Shown: one piece after another, positions 57,351 to 64,000 of the stretch
Layout: the number at the start of each line of letters is the position of its first letter
Numbering within the stretch: position 1 is the first letter of the stretch
Assembly: GCA_948146395.1 (NCBI GenBank)
Contig: OX411544.1
Location: 54,823,933 to 54,887,932, forward strand
Origin: Fragum whitleyi
Lineage: Eukaryota; Mollusca; Bivalvia; Cardiida; Cardiidae
DNA length: 64,000 nucleotides
Reading direction: 5' to 3'
Position numbers and translations under genes: made by a program
The notes under the pieces: generated by a model
Seen by the model: the letters and a program-made list of their open reading frames with translations, nothing else
Database searches by the model: none
What the model was told of the DNA's origin: nothing

Positions 57351-58082
57351 ATATTTTGGTAAGGGTGTATGAAGAAAAGCATATTTTCCTGTGGCGCAGC
57401 TGCTCATTTATTCTCAGTAGTTTGCATGCCACTGGCTCATAAGTTATGGGTTGGTTTGTATACATCTTGTGGTCCTGATTATTCCTTGTGGCAAGTAGAA
57501 ATTACAGCTTTTGTTTCGGGCTACAGGGCTTGTGTTTGACCCTTAAACTTGGGTTTTTGACTCCCATAAATCCCATTTTGACCCTCAAAATTTCCTGCAG
57601 AGGGTCATTTTTACCAACTGAATTTCTAGTGTTGCACCCTATGCAAAGTAAAAGATTATATAGATCAATTGCTTTCTTTATACTGTTACAAAAGATCTAT
57701 ATGAATGAAACAACATAAACCATAAAGTGTGTCTACACTTAATTGTTTATGTTGATTCAGTTATATAGATTACTTTTTAAGACTGATAATTTTTGATGTT
57801 TTACTATTTTTTTACCTTCAGATTTGACCCCAGAACTTTCTGGTCAAGGGGTCAATGACTCTCCATTTTTTTACATAAATAAGAGATGTTATGTGTTTTC
57901 CTTTTTTTCTTTTTCTTTAGAGAAATCAACATTAACTCTTGTCATACTAAACAAAAACCTTTGCAAAAACTACATTGAAATCAAATGCTCAAAGCTATGA
58001 ATGCACTAAGTGCGAGTCAGTTTTCATATCAAGAGAATAATTATTATATTTTTAATAAAAAGGTAGATCAGGGGTGTGGACT

Positions 58083-58130
58083 ATGATCAGACTACACACA
58101 TGTTCAGGCTGATCCTTGTCTTTACCTCCT
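58083..58130 (+). repeat. Dispersed GATCAG...GTCTTTACCTC motif (copy B)
   Basis: Counterpart of 10,722-10,768: GATCAGACTACACACATG, then TTCAGGCTGATCCTTGTC. Confidence 0.6.
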
Positions 58131-59323
58131 ACCAAAGCAGAAATAATCCAGGATCAGCATGACAAGGGTTAAATAAATGGAAATAAGTAAAAAGAGATCA
58201 ATTTGAGAGATGTTTTTCTTCAGAAAAAGGGCTAATTAAAAGCTGTCAATTTTGTATAGATCCCTAGTGTTTATCAGGATAAATATGGTTACCTTATTTA
58301 TTTCAGCAGTAGATATAATGTTTTATACTCCTTATAAGGCAACAAAATTTTAGATTTGTTTAATATCAAAGATGTTGATGTCAATATAAATTGATGAAAA
58401 TTAAATCTCTTGAAGGAAAACTTTGTGGATAATGGAGAAATTGCAATACATTTTGTCTTAAAAGCCCATTTGTTCTTTCTCAATTTAATATTTATGTAAA
58501 TTTAAACTCTAAAGTCAGATTTTTTTTTCTTTTTTAATTTTTTCACCTAACTACTAAACACAGTTAATTACATCATGAAATTGACAAGAAGAATGATTAA
58601 GGAATTATTTTAGAATGAAATAATGAGTGTAATAATCAAATTTTGAATGGTTTTAAAGGGAGGTAAAACACAATTCATCTAATGGGATGAAATTAGAAAT
58701 CTTTTACCTCCCTTTAATAAAAACTTTGTATTTTTCCGATTTATGTATTAATGGATAAATCAGATGCTTAAAAATAAACATCAGCCAATAAGATAATGCT
58801 TAATTTAATCGACACGACTTAAATGTTGATCATTTTGAATGGTCTTAAAGTGTTTTTGAACAATTTCAAAGTAATTTTGAGTGATAAATGAAAGTGTCTG
58901 GAATGAATAATTGCAGTACTGAGCGCATGATTTTGAATGGTTTTGATCAGAATGATTCTCAATTTCATGTTCTGGTTTCACTGTATGTCTAGTAATGAGT
59001 TTACTTACATAATTAACTTCAGATTGGCTCCATATCTATTCTTCAAACAACAGGCATCTTCTTCGAACCATCTAGCTACCACCAACAACCATTGGGTCAG
59101 GACGTCACTTCATCACATCATCAAGTCAAGACACCATCTAACCGTCCAATCCAGTAGAATTTTGTCTACCAATCACGAAAGTCAGTCAATCGGCTCACCA
59201 CTCAGTCTAAGGTCTCGTCTTCCATGTACGGGGCTAGCCATTAAATCCTTGTCTAGACCACTATCCTTAACTCTTGTCATGCTGAACACAGAATATTCCT
59301 GCTTTGAAAGGAGCTATATTCAA

Positions 59324-59370
59324 AGATCAGCCTGCACAAATGTGAAGTTTGATCTTAGTCTATACCTCTT
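59324..59370 (+). repeat. Dispersed GATCAG...GATCTTAGTCTATACC motif (copy B)
   Basis: Counterpart of 11,955-11,998: GATCAGCCTGCACAAATGTG, then AAGTTTGATCTTAGTC. Confidence 0.6.
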
Positions 59371-59399
59371 AATTTGTCTTCTCTTTTAACACAGTAAAG

Positions 59400-60085
59400 T
59401 TTAATATTATTTTTCAAAATAATTACCGTTTTACAATAAAAGTGCATCCAGCGCACCTAAGTTTTTATTAAGCATGAGAAGAGTTCATGGCAATACATAG
59501 ACTACCAACCAGTGCATTGCCAGAGACAACACTATTATGAACAATGCAGCAATATCAAACTTAATAACTTTTTGACAAAAATATTGTTGTAAGAGCATTA
59601 GTTTCTTAGCCTTTCTTCACAGAGGGATCAATTATCTGAAGTCCTATATAAAGGGGTCAGCAACACACTTTTGTAAGTGCCTATAAATATAAAGACACTT
59701 ACAATAGTGTTGCATTGACCCCTCGAAATATTCTTAACTTGAATCCCTACTTAAAACTATACTTGAATACTCACGTTTTTTTAACTAGTCTTTTGATCTG
59801 CTTTAACCGCTAGCACATGCACCACATTAAAATCATTACTTATCTGTGGTATCATAAAGAAGTATAGAACTTACTCTGTCATATACTTGCCTTTACCTCT
59901 TACAATAAACGCATAATATAAGCTGTCGCTAAAATTACCAGACTTAATCAACCTGCATCTTCTTGGTAGGCAAAACATCTTATGGTAACATAATTGACTT
60001 ATACATGTCATATGGTGAATAATAAGAAAATGTGCGTCATTTTGCATGATATTGCTATGTGATGTTCATGATGACGTCACTTATT
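59400..60085 (+). other. About 650-bp segment present only in copy B
   Basis: Copy A passes from CACAGTAAAGTT to GAGCTCTGCTTAG across about 40 bp; copy B has about 690 bp between the same landmarks. The extra sequence contains a hairpin MITE (59,653-59,722) and, near 60,004-60,085, an inverted piece of the dispersed repeat seen at 14,510 and 36,491. Whether copy B gained it or copy A lost it cannot be decided from the window. Confidence 0.8.
59653..59722 (+). mobile_element. Hairpin MITE, GTGCAACACTATTGTAAG family
   Basis: AGGGGTCAGCAACACACTTT, then TGTAAGTGCCTAT, faces AAGACACTTACAATAGTGTT, then GCATTGACCCCT. Arms of about 30 bp around a short AT loop. Confidence 0.78.
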
Positions 60086-60599
60086 GAGCTCTACTTAGAT
60101 GACATCAGAAAATGTGAAATGAAGGACAGTGAGGAATAAGTTTTTGATAATTTCACTAGTTTAGAAGTCAGTGAATTAAATGAGAATCTACCGTTATTTC
60201 TTGATCATCCACCAAAAAGCATTAAAAAAGCAATTGATAATCTAATGTTATTTCGATAAACCACAGAAAAAGCATAAAAAATTTTAAATCTAATACAAAG
60301 TATTACACCTGTATATATTGGCCAATAATAAGGTACCCATCAAACAAAGGATGTTTTGCATTAACTTTAAAACATAAGTGGCTTAGAAAAAAGTTATTAC
60401 AAAATCCATAGCATTCATTAAAGCCATAGTGTGTTTTTGTGTGTGCCAGTCAATTTATCATTTATGAAGGAGGGTAGACAGGTAACCTCCCCTGATACTA
60501 CTACCACCTGTATAAGTCATACACAGTATATACAATGGTGGCAATACAGTTCATAAGGAGGAAAGGGGGTCGTTTCCATTACAACAGTCAAATTATCAA

Positions 60600-60790
60600 A
60601 AATCTTTCATTCATAAAACAGAGAGGGAGGGGAAAGGGGCAGGGGGGCATTAAGAAATCAAATAATTACATAAAAAAAAAAACAATCATAGGGAGGATTA
60701 GGGGAGTTTTGAACATACCAACTTTAACTCAAAACATTGAGGAAAAATTTAAAAAGTCAAGGGTGCGGGGGGGGGGGGGGGGGGGGTACC
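60600..60790 (+). repeat. G-rich tract with about 19-20-base poly-G (copy B)
   Basis: Counterpart of 12,515-12,785. The G run near 60,768-60,786 is roughly twice as long as in copy A. Length in such runs is also sensitive to sequencing error. Confidence 0.7.
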
Positions 60791-60978
60791 ACATCATTCA
60801 TAAGAAGGGTAAGAGGGAAGGGATATCAACTTTCAAATGCTTCCAATAAGCACCTAAGTTACAACAGCCAAATAATTACAACAACTACATCATCTCATAG
60901 GTACCTCCATCTAGATCAGAAAATATTAACAGAGAGTGCCTAGAAGAGTTATTCTTCAAGACACTAAGAAGACATCTC

Positions 60979-61590
60979 TAAGGTCATCTATTAATCATTT
61001 GGATTCCTTCAATTTTATCCTAAAGAATGTATTAACTTAATTTTATCCTAAAGAATGTATTAACCTTATTATTATTTTTTTTTATGTTTATTTATTAACT
61101 AGTTATATGACACATTATAATAGTATGCTTAAGTAATATTAAATGAAATTAAACTATATAATTTTAACTTCATTTCTTCCTTTAGTTTAAGTTTAACTAT
61201 TATTTATCTATAATTAAGCTGTTTTCATTACTTTAATCATTTTAGTTTTAACATTGTCTGATTGTTGATTTAGTTTTAATATTTATATTTATATTCATAT
61301 ATCTAAGGTCATCTATTTATCAGTTGGATTCCTTCAATTTTATCTTAAAAAATGCATAAACCTTACTTATTTTTTATATTTATTTATTACCTAGTTATAT
61401 GACTTATTATAATAGTATGCTTAAGTAATTTTAATGTATTAAAATATATGATTTTAATTTCATTTGTTCCTTTAGTTTAAGTTTAACTTATTTATTTATA
61501 ATTAAGCTATTTTCATTCCTTTAATTATTTTTGTTTTAACATTGACTAATTGTTGATTTAGTTTAAATATTTAATATTTATATTAATATT
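60979..61590 (+). repeat. Tandem pair of an about 300-bp AT-rich unit (copy B)
   Basis: Units start near 60,979 and 61,304 (AAGGTCATCTATTAATC / AAGGTCATCTATTTATC). The first unit carries an extra short internal duplication (TTTTATCCTAAAGAATGTAT twice, 61,010-61,062) that copy A lacks. Confidence 0.85.
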
Positions 61591-61814
61591 TTGAAGCCAT
61601 GATAAACCTGCCATGGCATACTTAGGGCTACAAAATCTTGAACAAGTTGAAGTTACAAGATTTTTGTTGCCTACTTAGTGTTCTGTATTTTCACAAAAAT
61701 ATTTTCCAAAATAGGCTTTGGTACTTATGAGATGATATAGTTGTTTAAAAAATGACCACAATAGGTAAGAAAAAAATAGCAAGATCAATGTGAATAATCA
61801 GAAAAGGGACAATT

Positions 61815-62190
61815 CAACATAACAGTAGGAGTGAATTGCATAACAGTAGGGGAAACTTGCCAAACTAGTAGGGGAAACTCAATATAACAGTCGGGGAAAC
61901 TCGTAACAATAGGGGAAACTTGTTAAGGTAGGGGGTACTCATTATAGCAGTAGGGAAAACTCTTAACAGTTGGTGCAACTTGTAACACTAAGGGCAATTC
62001 ATAACAGTAGGGGTTATTTTTCATACCCATAACTAGGGGGCACCTCACAGTAGGTGTATTTGGTTATAACAGTATGGGTATAGTAACTGTAATGACAACT
62101 TGCCATAATTGTAGGGGCAATTTGTTTAACAATAAGGGCCACTTGTCATAAAGTTATGGGCAATTCATCATAACAGTTAGGAGTCACTCA
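61815..62190 (+). repeat. Degenerate AACAGTAGGGGAAACT minisatellite (copy B)
   Basis: Counterpart of 13,738-14,125. Confidence 0.8.
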
Positions 62191-62463
62191 TCAGTCGCAG
62201 GTCACAAAAAAGAAGGGGAAACTCTTTGTAAAAGAAGCGAAAATCATCCCCACAAAAATTAGTGAGAAAGTGTAACATAAGCATGAAAACGTTGTGAAGG
62301 ACATTGGCCAGTGAAAAAATAGTATGCAAGCATATATTTCCCAATGACAAGATATCCATCAAACAGATGTTTGCAGGAACAATTATGAAATAGAAGAATT
62401 AAGAGAGAAAAAGTTTTTTTCCTAAATTAAGCTTTAGACGAAAGTGTAGATATATCAAAAAGT

Positions 62464-62525
62464 CAGTGCAACACTATTGTAAGTGTCTATTTTCATATAT
62501 ACACTTACAATAGTTTTGCACTGAC
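62464..62525 (+). mobile_element. Hairpin MITE remnant (copy B)
   Basis: Counterpart of 14,310-14,374, with better preserved arms: GTGCAACACTATTGTAAGTG against CACTTACAATAGTTTTGCAC. Confidence 0.72.
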
Positions 62526-62919
62526 CTATCGAAATCAAATGATAAAGCTGTCATCTTTTTGAAATTGATCTTTTCTTTAAAGCTTTTTGGTGGATCATCA
62601 AGAAATAACAGTGGATTTACCAACCAGTGAAATTATCAAAGACAAACCTTGCTTTCTTTCATTCCTCCTTTATCCAACGTTATCTTAGCAGAGCTCAATA
62701 CATGAAGTCATTATGAACGCTGTGTGTAGCAATAACATGCAAAATGACACGCTTTAAGAAAATTTGTCTTAAAAGTTTACATTTGTCTCGCATCTAATTT
62801 GCTTTCAAGAAAAAATAATCATTTTTATTCAATAAGCTCCACCATGCCTTGTGAAATTATAGCTTTTGTTTTTAACCAATAAATATAAATCGATCTTACA
62901 CAAAAAAATCACTATCATA

Positions 62920-63022
62920 TAGGCAGTTATAACTGTTTTAGGTCTAGCCATTTATATTAAATAAATTAGCCATTTATATTAAATAAATGGCTCGACCAAA
63001 GACAGCTGTAACTGCCTATTAT
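62920..63022 (+). mobile_element. Long hairpin (foldback MITE), copy B
   Basis: Counterpart of 14,768-14,866: ATAGGCAGTTATAACTG ... CAGCTGTAACTGCCTAT with AATAAATGGCTCGACC on the right arm. Confidence 0.75.
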
Positions 63023-63217
63023 AATTAATAGGCATTTAAAACAGTTTTGCACTGAGACATAGAGACATTTGCACTGAATTCCATGAACCGGTATTAACAC
63101 TAACGTACGTTTGAAATTTCCAAAAAAAAAATATCTAATATAGTACTTATCTTATTGATCTAGGTGTAAGTCGATCGCCACCACAGAGATATGTCCCCGT
63201 GATCGCCACATGGACCA

Positions 63218-63421
63218 CATACATACTCCACCAGATCATCTGCCATTTACCACGCTCATCAACATATACACACCCCACCAGATCTTCTGCCATTTACCAC
63301 GCTCATCAACATATACACACTCCACCAGATCTTCTGCCATTTACCACGCTCATCAACATATACACACTCCACCAGATCTTCTGCCATTTACCGCGCTCAT
63401 CAACATATACACACCCCACCA
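63218..63421 (+). repeat. 47-bp minisatellite, about 4 units (copy B)
   Basis: Units near 63,224, 63,270, 63,317, 63,364 and a partial at 63,411; one fewer than in copy A. Confidence 0.95.
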
Positions 63422-63509
63422 TATCTTCTGACATAACTGAAACTATTCAATACAAGGAATTTCAATCTGTACCACAATATGCATATGCGTAATCGGGACA
63501 TCTTTAATG

Positions 63510-63550
63510 AACAAGAGGGCCAAGATGGCCAGTATCGCTTCACTGACATA
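63510..63550 (+). mobile_element. Pearl-like 5' terminus with hairpin (copy B)
   Basis: AACAAGAGGGCCAAGATGGCC, then AGTATCGCT; counterpart of 15,405-15,445. Confidence 0.55.
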
Positions 63551-63830
63551 TAATGCCTTGCAGATTAAAAATATTCAACACTAAATTGCATTAAAAGTAT
63601 TAAGCCAGGATTGTAAGTTGATAATCATCAATTTGACAAGAAGGACCCCTTTCAATGAAATGAAATAATTTCCAAGCGGCTTCAATGTGCCCCGATAACC
63701 ATAGTCATGTGATTAGCAATACATCATTTCATGAAAATCTGTCAATATATTGACAATTTGTGATAAAATGTTGCATCACAAAGGCCTATTTTTCCATGAC
63801 ACGTCATATCACTCCCAAAAAAAGAGGTGT

Positions 63831-63920
63831 TTTTGGGCAAAACACTTAATTATACATGCCCAAGTTCACCCAGCTGTTGAATTGGATAGTAGTAGGTTTA
63901 AACCACTGCCTCTATCTCAG
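63831..63920 (+). mobile_element. SINE body fragment (copy B)
   Basis: Counterpart of 15,731-15,820: CAAGTTCACCCAGCTGTTGA ... AGTAGTAGGTTTAAACCACT, then GCCTC. Confidence 0.65.
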
Positions 63921-64000
63921 GAACATGAAAACACAAGATGTTCGAGAGCGATTGTATACGCTTAAGCTTTCATCGCAATTGGACTAAAATTAATTGGTAT

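Larger units (their letters stand above)
56131..64000 (+). repeat. Flank of array 2: copy B of the large direct duplication
   Basis: Colinear with 8,746-15,900. Differences include about 130 bp extra TTTGC-rich sequence at 57,180-57,300, about 650 bp extra at 59,400-60,085, about 75 bp extra near 62,345-62,420, a longer poly-G run, and one fewer 47-bp unit. Unannotated parts (56,950-58,080, 58,130-59,320) are AT-rich and hold no gene that I can support. The homology reaches the right edge of the window. Confidence 0.93.

Noticed and set aside
57149..57442. 97-codon Cys/Leu/Lys-rich frame
   Set aside because: Built on the TTTGC/GCAAA word repeat and not preserved in copy A.

Overview
The window looks like nuclear DNA of a marine mollusc, most likely a bivalve, and is almost pure repeat. 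Three things point that way: (1) many 'pearl'-type elements, which in bivalves have tandem cores of about 150-170 bp, hairpin ends and tails of GACGGACGG type; (2) tRNA-derived SINEs, one with a Meta-SINE-like 3' end (GCGGCGTAAAACCCCATTCA on the minus strand); (3) a Penelope-like retroelement (PLE). No bacterial gene organisation and no convincing host exon, rRNA or functional tRNA gene was found. The only convincing protein-coding sequence is the PLE, in two inverted copies.

Layout. 1-8.75 kb: AT-rich satellite array 1 (monomer about 1,053 bp). 8.75-15.95 kb: its flank, copy A of a large direct duplication, with 44-bp, about 293-bp, about 28-bp and 47-bp tandem repeats and hairpin MITEs. 16.3-20.4 kb: several inverted-repeat transposons, including a 90-bp hAT-like MITE with an 8-bp target duplication and a 1.7-kb element with CATACG-rich ends. 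20.94-31.03 kb: a region bounded by matching terminal inverted repeats next to TA. It contains a nearly perfect PLE palindrome (arms of 1,463 bp around a 635-bp loop), a pearl-like element, and a 1.35-kb stretch with nine RFX X-box-like palindromes. 31.1-42.2 kb: successive and nested pearl-like elements, MITEs and two SINE-type sequences. 42.6-43.0 kb: a 61-bp tandem repeat. 43.2-56.13 kb: satellite array 2 (about 12 units), carrying a SINE and two identical 316-bp insertions. 56.13-64 kb: copy B of the array flank, homologous to 8.75-15.9 kb, in the same orientation about 47.4-48.1 kb downstream.

How it fits together. Array plus flank was duplicated as one block, because both arrays end at the same abnormal junction. 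The arrays then evolved separately: array 1 shows a 4-unit higher-order period, array 2 a 5-unit period plus a 2.4-kb recent duplication. The sequence between the arrays has been a sink for mobile elements, with readable insertion order in several places. No undescribed cellular system is demonstrated. The observations most worth following are the X-box array, the PLE palindrome with a possible degenerate hammerhead core, the CATACG-end transposon, and the satellite/segmental-duplication history. All comparisons were made by eye; no alignment or database search was run.
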